A DNA stretch of 64,000 bases from Ichthyophis bannanicus. Taxonomy: Eukaryota > Chordata > Amphibia > Gymnophiona > Ichthyophiidae. Below the pieces are notes generated by a model. That model did no database searches. It was given only the letters and a program-made list of their open reading frames with translations, and was not told where the DNA came from. A program made the position numbers and the translations under genes. Shown here one piece after another: positions 33,273-44,221 of this stretch; positions within the stretch are counted from its first letter, which is position 1, and each line of letters begins with the position of its first letter. The DNA is taken from contig CM066039.1 in the NCBI GenBank assembly GCA_033557465.1, positions 396,943,440 to 397,007,439 of the forward strand. Direction: 5' to 3'.

Positions 33273-33369
33273 ATTGTTCGGGAACAGCGGCGCCTGTAGT
33301 GCTTGTGGGCAGTCCATCCCAGCCAGTGAAATGGTCATGAAGGCACAAGGCAATGTCTACCATCTGAAG
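33273..33369 (+). CDS. LMO4: LMO4 exon encoding first half of LIM domain 2
   Basis: 97 bp. The first base completes an Arg codon, then 32 codons: LFGNSGACSACGQSIP, ASEMVMKAQGNVYHLK. CSAC supplies the first zinc ligands of LIM2 and the His of YHLK the third. An AG acceptor precedes it and GTAAGC follows, so it is a spliced internal exon ending in phase 0. LMO4 is a nuclear LIM-only adaptor that binds LDB1 and other transcription regulators. The residues are nearly those of mammalian LMO4; Met and Lys (SEMVMK) differ from the usual SELVMR. Partner exon at 52519. Confidence 0.95.
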
Positions 33370-34366
33370 GTAAGCTCCCACCACTCTCATTCCTTTTCTT
33401 TTTGGGATGACCTTGCTGATGCATGAATAAATATGAGCATGACCAGGAATGTTATCAATGGCATAATGCTGGATCTGAGAACTAGCGTGCCGTACCCTGC
33501 ATCTCTCAGTGGTAAGTCTTGAACTCGTATTGCCAGACCGCCTCCTGAATTAGTCAGTGTTAACCACTCACCTTCTATCATGTGGTTTGTGATGACTGCA
33601 TGAGAAGTTACAAAATCTTTAGTTCCATCCTGTAGCATTATTAAAACTTGACGGGCATATATCCCATGAAGTGCTAGAGTGGACAGCACTGGACTGGCAG
33701 CAATGTTTGTCCTGCAGGTATCTGCTGATTTCAGAGAGAAACACTTTGTGGAATTTAGCTGGCGAAATCCCGTACGCCACAGTGCCACTAGGATTTTTTG
33801 CTTGCGTCCTTTGCAGACTCAAAGGATGCAGGTTAAATCCTCAAAGCAGAGACTGTGAAATTCACAGGGTCATCCTTTATCCCTAATAAGGGCTCTGAGT
33901 AATTTCAGTTTTGAAAGGGAGGGAGGAGTGTGTATTTGGTTCCCCCCTGTGGAAATCCATTTAAAAATCACCCCATAATGTTCTTGCAGAGAGCTACTCA
34001 AAGCATTTTAATGTTAGTGAGCCAAGAAGAACCTTGATTGCTTTTTGTGTTTGTAATTGACAGAATTTGTTACTTTTCAAAGGACTGGATGAGGCAGGTA
34101 GTGGGTCATAGCCTCTAGTCGGAGTCGGGCAATGGGAGAAAGAAGAGTGTTTGCAGAGGCTGCTAAATATAACACATTCCCTTTTCCTGGACACAGGGAA
34201 GGAACCGACTCAGTAGTGGGCTCGACAATGCTGCACATGGGGGCAGTCACCCTGCTCACCACCTGTACTTCTAGCAGTGCAATGCAGAATTTAAGAACAT
34301 CTTTACCACCAGAGGTTTAGGCAGGACTCCTTCACTGGGTATAGAGTAACGCATCCTTTTCTCTGG
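33370..34366 (+). other. LMO4 intron, no recognised repeat
   Basis: Starts with a good donor (AAG then GTAAGC). No gene or clear transposon recognised up to the beta DIRS end near 34367. Confidence 0.55.
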
Positions 34367-34849
34367 CATTGAAATTTCCCAGTTGTTTCCTTATCCTGCT
34401 CGACCAGTCCAGACAAGTGGGTTCTGTCCCCTGCCAACAGGTGGAAGCTTTCAGTAATGCCATCACCTGGTATTTCCTCTGACCGGTGCCATCGGGTGGC
34501 AAGGTGTTTGTGGATTGGTGCAGATAGGCAAGTGCAGTGCTCATTGAGATTGAGCCGTAAAGGACCCAAAGGCTGCTTGGAGCGTGAATATGCCTGACAA
34601 CTCGAGCTGATAGCTGCTCTTTATCCAGCACCATTTTCAGCACGTTACTAGTGCTTGTTGGGCCAAAGAGGAGCAGGAGGCCCCCCCTCCTCTTCCCTCT
34701 TACTGTCTCTTTTCTGTATGCAAGTGTTTCGGGTGTATTTTTTTTCTTCCTTTAATTTTTTTCTCCTTTTTATATTTTTGCCATTGATTAACACTGGGCT
34801 CTATTTGGCTCTGTCTGCTTTATAAAACATATTTAAAAGAAAAAAAAAG

Positions 34850-35165
34850 CCCTTTATCTTTAATTTCTTGATATACCTCCTAGTCTGAGACATTAGGCGG
34901 TTTACAAACGCTACAAGAAGGTATGTGTCTGTGTCTGTGTGTATATATATATATATATATATATACCCTCGTCCCTGAAGGGCTCACAATCTACAGGTGT
35001 ACCTGAGGCAACAGGTTAAGTGGCTTGCCCAAGGCCATAAGGAGCACCTACAGGACTAGAGACCCCAGTCCCTTCAGCCCGAGATTACTGTCCCTGAGCC
35101 TGATCAGGAATTGAACCCCTGGCCCTCGGTAACTTGTCCCAACCGCTCTGGCAACATGGCCTCCC
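34850..35165 (-). mobile_element. tRNA-headed SINE (family 1), minus strand
   Basis: On the minus strand: head GGAGGCCATGTTGCCAGAGC, B-box GGGGTTCAATTCCTGATC, core with CTTGGGCAAGCCACTTAACC. A (TA)n microsatellite at 34939-34964 lies in the 3' part. Inserted near the left end of the beta DIRS. Confidence 0.78.
34939..34964. repeat. (TA)n microsatellite
   Basis: About 12 TA units after a GT-rich lead, within a SINE copy. Confidence 0.9.
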
Positions 35166-35249
35166 AGACCTCTATAGATAGCTGGGGAAACCTGATCTGG
35201 GCTTTCCTGATTCAGCCTTTCAGGTGCTCAGACTCTAATCAGGCTTCCC

Positions 35250-36700
35250 TTTTCAACATGGTATAGTTTTTGGTTTTTCATCGGTCTTTTTCTTGCAGCC
35301 GTGTGGAGCTGGACCAGCAAGACACGTGTCCACTGCTGTGGCACACAGAATCAGCTCCAAGACAGGCCCATTGTGATGTGGATGGAAGGGATCCTGATGC
35401 AAATTCTGAGGCCTCCTCTACTTCCTCTATGCCTGGTTTGTCTGCAGGACAGGTGGCTCTTGCAGAGGATATTGCCATTGCCTTGCGGAGGGCCAAGGAG
35501 GCTTCAGGCTCAGGCCAGCAGGTTCCCATAGACCATTTGGGGCCACAGGGGACTCTGTCTGCTGGCTTTGAGTAGCAGCTGCTGAAACAGCTGTCAGGCT
35601 GTTTTCAGCATTTTTTAGCTACTTGGCAATCGCCTTCTCAGGGTTTTGGGGTCTTAACCTCCTCTATGGGGGAATCCAGGCCCTAAGGTGGTGCAGCCAC
35701 AGCTGTTGAAAAAGCTAAGTGGCCCTGTGTTACCCGTTTTCCAAGGTGCCCCTCCAGGGGTTCCACCTTACCCCCTATGAAGGTTGGTTGGGATGCTGAT
35801 TAAGATTCTTTTGTGTCTGAAGCAGAGTCTGAGGAAGGGTAAATTCTCCTAATGGAGGGCAAGGATCCCACTGTGATCTGTCTTTTTCACTTTAGGACAC
35901 TGGTGGCCTTGAATTGAGGGGCCTTCATCTGTACCACCGTCTCAGGTTGACTCCATCCTAGAAGGTACTGAGCGTCCTTCTGGGTTTTTTCTGTTTACCA
36001 GAGTTAATGGAACAGCTCTTTATTTGAGTGGGAGAATCCAGAGTTGAGCTTCAAGGGACCAAAGGCTCTAGCTTGGCTCTGAACAAGCTGGACCAGATCT
36101 TTGGGGCTTCCTCAGGTGGATGCCTTTGTCACAGTGGTCTCTAAGCACACAAATATCCCTATGGCAGGGGGCACTGTGTTTAAGGAGGCTCACAACAAGG
36201 TGGAGACTCTCCTAAAGAATGTCTTTGCAGCATTGGCCTTGGGCTCCCAAACAGCGCCTTGTGCATGCTTAGTAGCCAGAGTACTTGTGCACTGGATTCA
36301 ATTGCTGGACTGCTTGGAGGCTGCCAAACTGGAGTTGGGAGCTACATTTGTGGCAGACTCTCCTATACTTTAGTTTCCTTGAAGTCCATGGCAGCAGTGG
36401 TCATGGTTAGAGATGGTGGCTCTGGCTTCACAACTGGGCAGCATATGCAGCCTCCAAAGTTGCACCTGGGCAAGCTCCCTTCAGGGGAAAACTGCTTTTT
36501 TAAGAGTAGCTCAAAGTTGAAGGATCTGGGTGAGTCTTGTCCTCAGAGGCTGCCAGGAAGGTGTTTGCTCTGCCTCTAGCTTCTTCTGAAGCTTGGAAGT
36601 TCCTGAGGGCATCCAAAAGCTTGGGTTCGGCATATTCCCCTGTTTGGATCTAGATCCAAGAAGGGCCAGCCTTTTCAGGGCTCCCAGTAGTCTTGAGGCT
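35250..36700 (+). pseudogene. Beta DIRS gag-like remnant
   Basis: Decayed coding region, no long frame. Readable pieces are RVELDQQDTCPLLWHTESAP near 35297, a SSTSSMPGLSAGQVALAEDI piece near 35420, MEQLF near 36009 and NKLDQIFGASSGG near 36078. Assignment as gag rests on its place between left ITR and RT and on the repeated pattern of short words; it is weakly supported by similarity alone. Confidence 0.5.
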
Positions 36701-37009
36701 TCTCAATAGCTGGCTGCTACCAGGGCTGGGAGGCCTTTGCAATGAGATCTGGCAAGTCCCTTCCAAGATACAGCTGTGGGAGGAGAGCTCTGGCAGTTTT
36801 GGAATGGACCCAGAACACATCAGACCAGTGGGTTCTGTAGGTCATAGGTCAGGGGGTTTATGCTAGAATTTGCAAAGCCTCTAAGACTATTTTGTAAATT
36901 CTCCCTGCTCAAGTGGGTGACAGTCACAGAATCCTTGCAGAGCCTTCTGAAGAGCAAGGTCAGGGCTCATATTCCGTTTACTTTGTTGTGCCTATAAAAG
37001 GTGGTTCCT

Positions 37010-37292
37010 TTTGACCTATTGTGGACCTGAAAGCAGTCAAGTGCCAGACTCAGGATCCTCACCATTTCTGCATGGAGTCCATTTGGTCAGTTACTGTGTT
37101 TGTTCAGCCAGGGGAGTTCCTTACCTCCCTATATCTAGCTGAGCCTACTTTCATATTCCCATCAGGGAGCAGCAGTTGTGGTTCCTATGCTTCCGCATCC
37201 TGGGTTGTCATTTTCAGCTCCAAGCTCTTCTGTTTTGGCTTAATCACAGCTCCTTGCACATTCTTGAAAGTGATGGCAGTAGTAGCAGAAAT
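37010..37292 (+). pseudogene. Beta DIRS reverse transcriptase, first piece
   Basis: DLKAVKCQ near 37023, FLTSLYLAEPTFIF near 37115 and FGLITAPCTFLKVMAVVAE near 37236, which matches FGLASAPRVFMKCMAVVA of copy E. The text stops where copy D begins, just ahead of where the catalytic YLDDW box would be. Confidence 0.75.
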
Positions 37293-37490
37293 ATCTCCAG
37301 GAACAAGCAGGAATGAGTCTTCACACATGGGTACGTCGGCGCCGACGGAGCCCGCACGGGAATGCTCCCCAGCATCCAATTAGAAAGCCTTTGGGAGCAT
37401 CCCTTGCGCCTGCGCGGTGACTTCCCGCCTTTCCCACTGCCTCTCCTCAGTTTTCATTTTTCCGCGGAGCCAACAGGACATACCTCCTGT
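37293..37490 (+). repeat. DIRS copy D left inverted terminal repeat
   Basis: Inverse complement of 42295-42490 (for example GGCGCCGACGGAGCCCGCAC here, and GTGTGGGCTCCGTTGGCGCC there). Same family as copies A and E. Confidence 0.9.
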
Positions 37491-37667
37491 CACCGCAGAA
37501 ACGTTTTTCTTTAAAATCCTTATTTTCTTGTTTTCTTGTGGTCGCGGCTGTCTTTCCCGCCGATACCGGTACCGCCGATGCTTTATTCTTTTCTTTTCCA
37601 ACTTAGAGAAATAACTTCTCCTCAGTTTTTTCTTTTATCTTTTTGAGGCCTTACAGGCCTTTCCAAC

Positions 37668-40030
37668 ATGGAGCCTTCTTCCCCTAAGAAGTGCCTTCAC
37701 TGCGGAAACTTAGTTTTCTTTTTAGACTCCAGTGCCTGGTGTCTAACCTGTTTGGGTCCTGACCCCTTTTCCCCTGGTCCATCAGGCTTTAGTATCGGGA
37801 GAAGACCTTCTCTTTTTCGGGTATCCCTTGATGCCGTTTTTCCTTCTGAGGTGAGGACACTGGTTTATTATTCTCTCCAGGATCAGGTAACCCACAAACA
37901 GTCTGTTAAGACTAGCCAATTCTTGATGGGTAGGTCTCATGCCCAGCATGATGACGGCTCCGGCCTTGCCCTCAAGACCCTATTGGCAATAAGACCCCGG
38001 CGGGAGTCTTCGGGCTCCAAAGCATTTACAGGGTTTCAGGTTGTTCCTGGGGTTCACTCCTCACAGAACATACCTGAGCCATGCTCGGGGGTGGTATCCG
38101 CTTCGAGCGGTACCAATCCCCCGGCATCGGCACCGGTGTCGAGTGCTCCACTCTTCACCGAGGATCGTCAGCTGGTGTCCTCGGTACCTTCGGGACCGAT
38201 CGACTCGACCCAGACTGGTTTTCCTGCTTCCCAGCCATGCGCGGGGTTGGTGCCGGCTTCGAGCGGGCGGTGTCGAGTGCTGCGCTCTTCACCAGGGATC
38301 GTCGTCTGGAGTCCTCGGTGCCTTCGGGGCCGATCGATACGACCCAGTCTAGATTTCCTGTATCCCAGCCAACCGCGGGGTTGATACCGGTGTCGAGCGG
38401 TACCGATGCCCCGGCGTCGGCATCGGTGTCGAGTGTTCCACTCTTCACCGGGGATCGTCATCTGGTGCCCTGGGTACCTTCGGGGTCGATCGATGCGCCC
38501 CGGATGGGCTTTCCTCTATCTACGCCATGCTTGGGGGGGGGTACCGGCTTCGAGTGGTACCGATACCCCGACATCGGCGCCGGTGTCGAGTGTTCCTCTC
38601 TTCACCGGGCGTCGTCCTCGGTGCCTTCGGTACCGATCGATACGATTCCGATTGACCTTCAGGTAGCGGCATCGCCGATTCCACCACCGACGCTCGTTTC
38701 GATGCCCAGTCTGGAATCCATATCCAGTCTAGATGACTTGGTTCCGACGCGTTTCGGAGCCGATCCATGTCGCCTCCGACTACGCAGTACCGGGGATAAT
38801 CACCAAAGCTCTCTGGTTACCTCGGTACTGCTTTGGCAACCTCCGATACCTGCTACGATGGCATTACCGTCCCCGATGCCAGTACCGGTGTCGACGTCGT
38901 TTCCTGCAGTTCCATCGGTGCCATCAATCCTTTCTATGCCTAGCTTGGAATCGATACCGGGAACCGATGACGCAGTACTAACTGCCTCGAATCAGAACTG
39001 TCAGTATCGTTCTCCATCTAGCAGGATTCTTTTTATGCACCAGTCCAGTAGGTCTTCTGGTGTTCACGCTGCTCATTCAACCTCAGCCTACCCTGGAATA
39101 GTTCCTCTGGGAGATCCTTCTTTTCAGAAATTTCTCCTTGACATGGCAGCCTTTCTTGCCATTCCTATTCCTGGTCCTACTCTTGACCAAGATCCTGCAG
39201 AAAAGGAAACCATAATGCTTCCTTTGCATCAGTCTTTGCAGGACCTTCTTCTGAGGATTTGGGAATCACCTTTAAAGGTTCCTGCGCCTTCTACAGCCAT
39301 GAATGTTCTGTATCAGGTGCCTCCCTCTCCGGGGTTTCAGAAAAGCCAACTTCCGCATCATTCCATTGTAGTGGAATCAGCAATGAGGAAGGTCAGAAGC
39401 AAGAAGAAGCATTCTTCTTTCCCACCAGGTCGTGCATCTAAAGCACTTGATGCCTTTGGACGTCAAACCTTCCAAACTTCTATGTTGGCTTCAAGAATTA
39501 TTTCATATATTTTTTATAGGAGTCTCACACTTCAGGAGGTCACAGAGAAGTTATCTCTTTTGTCTCCTTTTTTGTCAGAACCTAAGGCCTCTGACTATTC
39601 CTTGCTTCTTAATCATAGGAATATCTCTTGGTTTCTTTCCCGGGCTTCTCTAGACTCTTTTGAGTCTGTTAGCAGATCCTCAGCTATTGCCATTGGAGCG
39701 CGTCGTACAGCGTGGCTGCAGGCTTCAGACTTGAGCAGATGGGCACAACATACACTGGGTAATTCTCCTTGTACTGGAGAAAACCTTTTCAATAGAGAAG
39801 CTTTACGTCAGGTTGCTCATTGCTCCACTGACTTTCCTGGTTCTGGAAACCATCCTAAGCCTTCTTTTTCCCCAGGACGTAGGAAATGTCCTACCAAACC
39901 GTCTTTCCCGAAGAAGAGAAAGTTTCATCCTTCTTCTGCCCATCCTCCCGGTGTACCCAAGCAAGGGACATCTCATCCTGGTCTGAAGTCTCCAGACTCT
40001 ACCCAGTCTACTAATAACCAGCACCCATAG
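37668..40030 (+). pseudogene. DIRS copy D gag-like ORF, one net frameshift
   Basis: Start at the Met at 37668. N-terminal Cys cluster CLHCGNLVFFLDSSAWCLTC resembles a zinc ribbon (CxxC...CxxC). A Ser/Pro/Thr-rich middle is built of four tandem units. The conserved C-terminal half follows: QKFLLDMAAFLAIPIPG near 39125, NVLYQVPPSPGFQKSQLPHHS near 39303, KALDAFGRQTFQTSMLASR near 39440, SSAIAIGARRTAWLQASDL near 39678 and PCTGENLF near 39770. The frame from 38081 runs open for 649 codons to the stop at 40030. The upstream frame from 37668 enters it after a 22-bp deletion in the second repeat unit, near 38260. Confidence 0.85.
38078..38655 (+). repeat. Four tandem units (156/134/156/131 bp) in copy D gag
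   Basis: Unit starts at 38078, 38234, 38368 and 38524, each opening GCCA and containing GTGTCGAGTG, CTCTTCACC, and GATCGA after CTTCGG. Full units are 156 bp (52 codons). The second lacks 22 bp, which changes the frame. The fourth has a G-run (38533-38541) and a compensating loss. Encoded unit words: SSVPLF, SVPSGPID. Copy E has only scattered GGTACCG words here. Confidence 0.9.
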
Positions 40031-42012
40031 ATTCCTGTGTATTGCAATCTACAGTTAACGTCTCCTTAGCAGAAGTTTTTTCTTCAAACTCTACACTGGT
40101 TTTTCTTTTCCAGTATGCTATGCTCTTGGGATACTTTTGTCCATGGGTTACAGACTTCTCCCTTTCTTACTACCACGAAGGGAGGTTACAACTATCCCAT
40201 GATAGTTCTGTCCCCATATGGACATCTTTTCCCTCAGCTGACTTACCACATGGTAAGTCACTTTCCAACCCCCTCTCTTCCAGGGTCTCCCCTGCTTGAG
40301 TTGGTGCCATACTGAAACACTTCCTTTTCTTCCAGTGTAGACTGTTTGTTTTTCCTTCAACGCGTGCTCTGAACAACTCATCAGACTGGAACGGAAATCT
40401 TCTCCTCTGCCTTTGTCTGTTTTCTCTCTGTTTTCATACAGGAGAATCCCCTCTATTGTTTGGTTCAGTTGCTGTATATGCAGGAGTTCCAGTGATTACT
40501 TTAGTGCTCCTTGCAAGCTACTTGCAACTATCTTGCATAATACTATTCACTGCAGCTTATCTTCTAGCCATATCCTTTCCTAGGATATGGCAACACACCT
40601 GACTTCTGTCAGTTTTATCTTATAATTCTCCTGCACACTGCTCTCTGCAACCTTCAGAGAAGCTTTCTGCTATGAGCCCTTGCTACAGAGTATTGAACTT
40701 GTCTCTGAGGGTCTTTCATATACAGAGGACAAGTTTTTTTCTACGTGTACGTCCACGGAATTTCCAATCTGGCCGGAATATACTCCTGTTCCTTCCAGCT
40801 TGGCATTATGTTTTCTACTCCACTTGGACAACGCATACTCTTTTACCGTACATGATGCCCCTGAACCCCTTGGCTGGGTCACTTTGGTATCTCTGTCTCT
40901 GCGTTCTTCTTGTCCTTTGGACATATCAGAGTCCTAAGATACTGCTGTTGTCCTCTGTGTTTCACGCAACCATGTTGGTTCTTCCACTGACCTTCATTCC
41001 TGCTCCACAGAAATAGTTTTTCTATATTTCTTCAGGTGGGTTTCACCCCCTATTATTGGATGAATTTTTTTCCCATCACATTCCCCATGTGAATGTTTTT
41101 CTGTGGCTCGGTTGCAGGCATGTATTTTTAAAATTATTTTCCTGTATGTATGTGTCCTGTGCATACATGGTTTTATGCCCTGGGTGGGCATCAGCCATCC
41201 CGCCTCTATCTGTACATATATCTATCTGCATTTCTATATGTAGATATATATATCACGCTTGTCTAGGCATATATATTCTCATATGTATAGATATGTATGT
41301 CTTTCCTGATATATATATAGGTATGCGCATATTGGGAGATGTCCATAGCGCCCTATGCCTAACCTATCTCCCTGACTGTCGGTGCTTAGGTTTTTATTTT
41401 CTTATGGGGTCCAGACAGTAAACTGCCTATTATCATACGGCTCAGTAACTGGGACTGGTTATACTAACAATTACTGCTGTGACGTCAACAGCTTCTATTT
41501 TTGTTATACATCTCCCTATCTGTGCAATCTCAAACTTCAATGTCTTCCTATCTCTTACCGGCTAGGAAAGACAGTGTACATCTTCAGTATTCCTGGGTAC
41601 ACTTCTGTACTCCTTGGGAATAGGGGCTTTTTTCCATACCCTCTCTTCCCTTCCGGACTGGGCTAATTTTCCAGATCGGTCAGTTTTCTTTTGTTAGTCC
41701 TCCATGTTTATGACTCTGTACCTACCAGAGTTCTCAGCTTTCCCATCAGCTTTTCATTGGAGGCCTGCCGATCTCCTCCTGCCCCGGTTGACACCTGGGT
41801 CACCTGCCCATTCCAGATTGGAACTTCTTCCTCACTGCTGTGGAGTTACCTCGAAGATTCCGCTACTGCATCTACTGTCTACTTCCTACAATCCAGTAGG
41901 TAAGCTCTATATTGTGCTAGTTCATTAAATATTTTACTGGTACTTGACATACATTCTAAAGACTTTTTCCCTGTAGTCTTTAGATTCGCTGTTCCTCTGC
42001 AGCTCTGCTCTA
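40031..42012 (+). other. Non-coding filler of DIRS copy D
   Basis: In the place of RT, RNase H and recombinase there is 1.98 kb of pyrimidine-rich + strand with AT-rich parts (ATATATA runs near 41215-41330). No motif of RT, RNase H or recombinase is present in any frame that I can see. The longest frames (41056-41421, 40672-41016) resemble nothing known to me and are probably chance. Similarity to other copies returns at about 42013 (CAACTCCTACCC). Confidence 0.8.
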
Positions 42013-42114
42013 TTCAACTCCTACCCCCCATCCCCCTGGGGATGCCGGAGATCCAGGTTTGGGAAATGCCGTCCTGTTCCAGGGATACGCATTTTATGGG
42101 ATCTCCCTTGGCAC

Positions 42115-42245
42115 CCGCAGCTAGGGAGTCCCCATGTGTGAAGACTCATTCCTGCTTGTTCCTGGAGATAGCACAGTTACTTACCTGTAACAGGTGATCT
42201 CCGGAACAGCAGGAATTAGTCTTCACAACCCACCCACCTCCCCTA
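42115..42245 (+). repeat. DIRS copy D internal complementary region
   Basis: Complement of both outer ends side by side: CTGCTTGTTCCTGGAGAT then AGCACAGTTACTTACCTG. It predicts the circle junction GTGCT|ATCTCC, which agrees with the observed ends. Confidence 0.88.
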
Positions 42246-42294
42246 GGAGTTGTATCTATCTATTTCATTTCCTCTTTCTCTCCTTCTGTCTCAG

Positions 42295-42490
42295 CTATGA
42301 AACTCAACTGAGGAGAGGCAGTGGGAAAGGCGGGAAGTCACCGCGCAGGCGCGAGGGATGCTCCCAAAGGCTTTCTGATTGGATGCTGGGGAGCATTCCC
42401 GTGTGGGCTCCGTTGGCGCCGACGTACCCATATGTGAAGACTAATTCCTGCTGTTCCGGAGATCACCTGTTACAGGTAAGTAACTGTGCT
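42295..42490 (+). repeat. DIRS copy D right inverted terminal repeat
   Basis: Inverse complement of 37293-37490; ends TTACAGGTAAGTAACTGTGC T. The beta DIRS text resumes at 42491. Confidence 0.88.
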
Positions 42491-42824
42491 TTAGAGGACA
42501 GAGCTCTTATGATTCAGTGGCTGGAGCTGGTAACCAGTGACCCCCAAGAGCAGCCTCAGCCCCTCTCAGGAATTGTCATATTTTGGGGGCATGTTTCAAC
42601 ATTTCAGGGTTGAGTTTTCCTCAAGATGGAAAGGATGCTGAAGCTGCAGCAACAACTCATGGAGTCGTGTATACATTCTGCCCCTCAATCCCAGGCCTGT
42701 CTCAACTACTGGGATTCATGATGACCCTGTGGGCCAGGGCACGCATGCAGCCACTACAGATGCCTCTGGTCTCTGCTCTTAACCTTTTTGACTAAACCCT
42801 TCCCCTTCCTTGGTAGACTCATCT
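42491..42824 (+). pseudogene. Beta DIRS RT end and RNase H start
   Basis: Resumes after copy D. GLSQLLGFMMTLWARARMQPLQ near 42700-42765 corresponds to MLQLLGHMAS...YARLHMRAAQ of copy E, the region just before RNase H. The catalytic RT box is not visible, so some sequence is lost. Confidence 0.65.
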
Positions 42825-43023
42825 CTTCTGTTCTGCTTTTGACCTTCCCCCTTCCTCTCCTTGAAGATCCCTCCTTCCTAAGAATCCCTTGCCTGTTCTC
42901 TTATCTGCCTTATATTGTAGTTCCTTTCTCTTTCCGGCTTTAACCATTTCCTGACTATGTTTGTACACTGCTCTGATGTCACAAATGTGCGGTCTATCAA
43001 GTGACTGAATAAACAAACATAAA
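42825..43023 (+). mobile_element. L2-type LINE 3' end (AATAAACATAAACA tail)
   Basis: Pyrimidine-rich LINE 3' UTR with paired GTACACTGCTC and TGCGGTCTATCAAG words and the tail AATAAACAAACATAAACAT. It matches the 3' end of the L2 at 61340-61409. A SINE follows directly. Confidence 0.72.
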
Positions 43024-43024
43024 C

Positions 43025-43324
43025 ATGGGAGGAGTGGAATAGTGGTTGGGTCAAGGTACCTCAGGCCAGAAGGTTGGGGGTTCAAATCCCACTAGAGGAC
43101 AGCAACCTTGGGCCGGAAGGACTGGGGTTTCTAGTCCCACAGGTGCTCCTTGTGGTCTTGGGCAAGCCAGTTAACCCTCCATTGCCCATGTTCCCTGTAA
43201 AATAGTTATCTCCAAGTTATAATGCCCTGTTCAATGTAATTTCAGTTTGTTAAATGTAAACCGCCTTGATATCATGAAAGGCGGTATATAAGAAATGTTA
43301 GATAAATAAATAAATAAATAAATG
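43025..43324 (+). mobile_element. tRNA-headed SINE (family 1), full length
   Basis: About 300 bp. Head GGAGTGGAATAGTGGTTGG (A-box like) and B-box GGGGGTTCAAATCCCACTAG. Core GTGGTCTTGGGCAAGCCA...TTAACCCTCCATTGCC resembles the MIR/CORE-SINE core. Its 3' part, GTAAACCGCCTTGATATC...AAGGCGGTATATAAG, matches the L2-type 3' end at 61347-61390 (GTAAACCGCTATGATG...TAGCGGTATATTAAG). Tail (AAAT)n. Confidence 0.88.
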
Positions 43325-43344
43325 GAACAGTTAGAATGGTGACT

Positions 43345-43869
43345 TCAGCCTCACCATCTGATTGGCATGCTACTGGAAACTCTATATTGGGGAGTCAGAC
43401 TGTGGGGCTTACTCTGTGTGGGGTTCTCTGTGTAGACCAGATGGCTCCAGGGGTTTAGCTCCCTAAGGAGGCCTCTGGGCCAATCACTTGGAAGCCAGAG
43501 CAATGCAGTTGGTGCTGGAGAGGTTAAACCATTCCAGTGGGCAAAGTGGTCCCATAGCAATGGCATACATCAACAAACCAGGAGAGACTTGAGCACCAGG
43601 GTGGCACTTGATGTGTCCATCCTATGCAGTTGGGCAGAGCAGCAACTAATGACTCTATCAGCAGCTCATATAGCAGTGTCGACAATGTTCAAACTGACTC
43701 CTGAGTCGGAATGCAGTAGATCCCTGGGAATGGGAATTGAACCATCACGTGTTCAGCCTCTTAGTGTTTGATCTGATGGCCATGCCGGACAAAGCTAAAT
43801 TAAGCAACTTCAGTCACCATAGGGACCTGCAAGCAGCATTCCTAGTCAGGATTCAAACTCATTCAAGTT
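43345..43869 (+). pseudogene. Beta DIRS RNase H remnant
   Basis: MAYINKPGET-like text near 43562 corresponds to MFYVNKQGGT of other copies. EWELNHHVFSLLVFDLMAMPDKAKLSNF follows near 43729, matching EWSLHMDQVARIFRIWGTPDIDLFAS. Stops at several points. Confidence 0.68.
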
Positions 43870-44221
43870 TAAAACATGGAAACATGACAGTAGATAAAGA
43901 TCATAGGGCCTATCCAGTCTGCTCTTCCATACCAACTACTATAGTCCCTTTTTTTCCTTTAGAGAGCCTCTGTGTGTGTTCTGTGCTTTCTTGAATAAAG
44001 ATACAATTCTCATCTCTACTACCTCACTATTCATTACTTCTACCACTCTTTTTCCATAAAGAAAGATTACCACATATCACTCTATCCCCTTTTACCTTCA
44101 TCCTATGCTCCCTTCTTGCAGTGTTTTTCTTTCAATTGAAAGAGGCTCTCCTCTTTTTGCATTTATGCCATGGAAGTATCTGAATGTCTATCTTATCTCC
44201 CCTTTTTTGCCTTTCCTCCAA
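43870..44221 (-). mobile_element. CR1 (-) fragment
   Basis: Minus-strand CR1 3' UTR and pol end (complement of AACATGGAAACATGACAGTA ... CTATCTTATCTCCCC). It splits the RNase H and recombinase parts of the beta DIRS. Confidence 0.75.

Larger units (their letters stand above)
37293..42490 (+). mobile_element. DIRS copy D, gag-only non-autonomous element
   Basis: Complete ends: left ITR from 37293 (ATCTCCAGGAACAAGC), right ITR to 42490 (TAAGTAACTGTGCT), and an internal complementary region at 42115-42245. Between them are a long gag-like ORF, then 1.98 kb with no RT, RNase H or recombinase, then the normal 3' non-coding part. The two ITRs agree closely over about 200 bp, so the copy is fairly young. 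It inserted in the RT gene of the beta DIRS. Confidence 0.88.

Noticed and set aside
40672..41421. Frames of 114 and 121 codons in the copy D filler, as possible cargo genes
   Set aside because: Composition is Cys/Leu/Tyr-rich from pyrimidine bias, there is no family motif, and no second copy is available for comparison. Not supported as genes.
43025..43100. A functional tRNA gene
   Set aside because: A- and B-box-like words are present but the cloverleaf is not maintained and the sequence continues into a SINE core and tail. The same holds at 13620-13682, 35095-35165 and 54563-54640.
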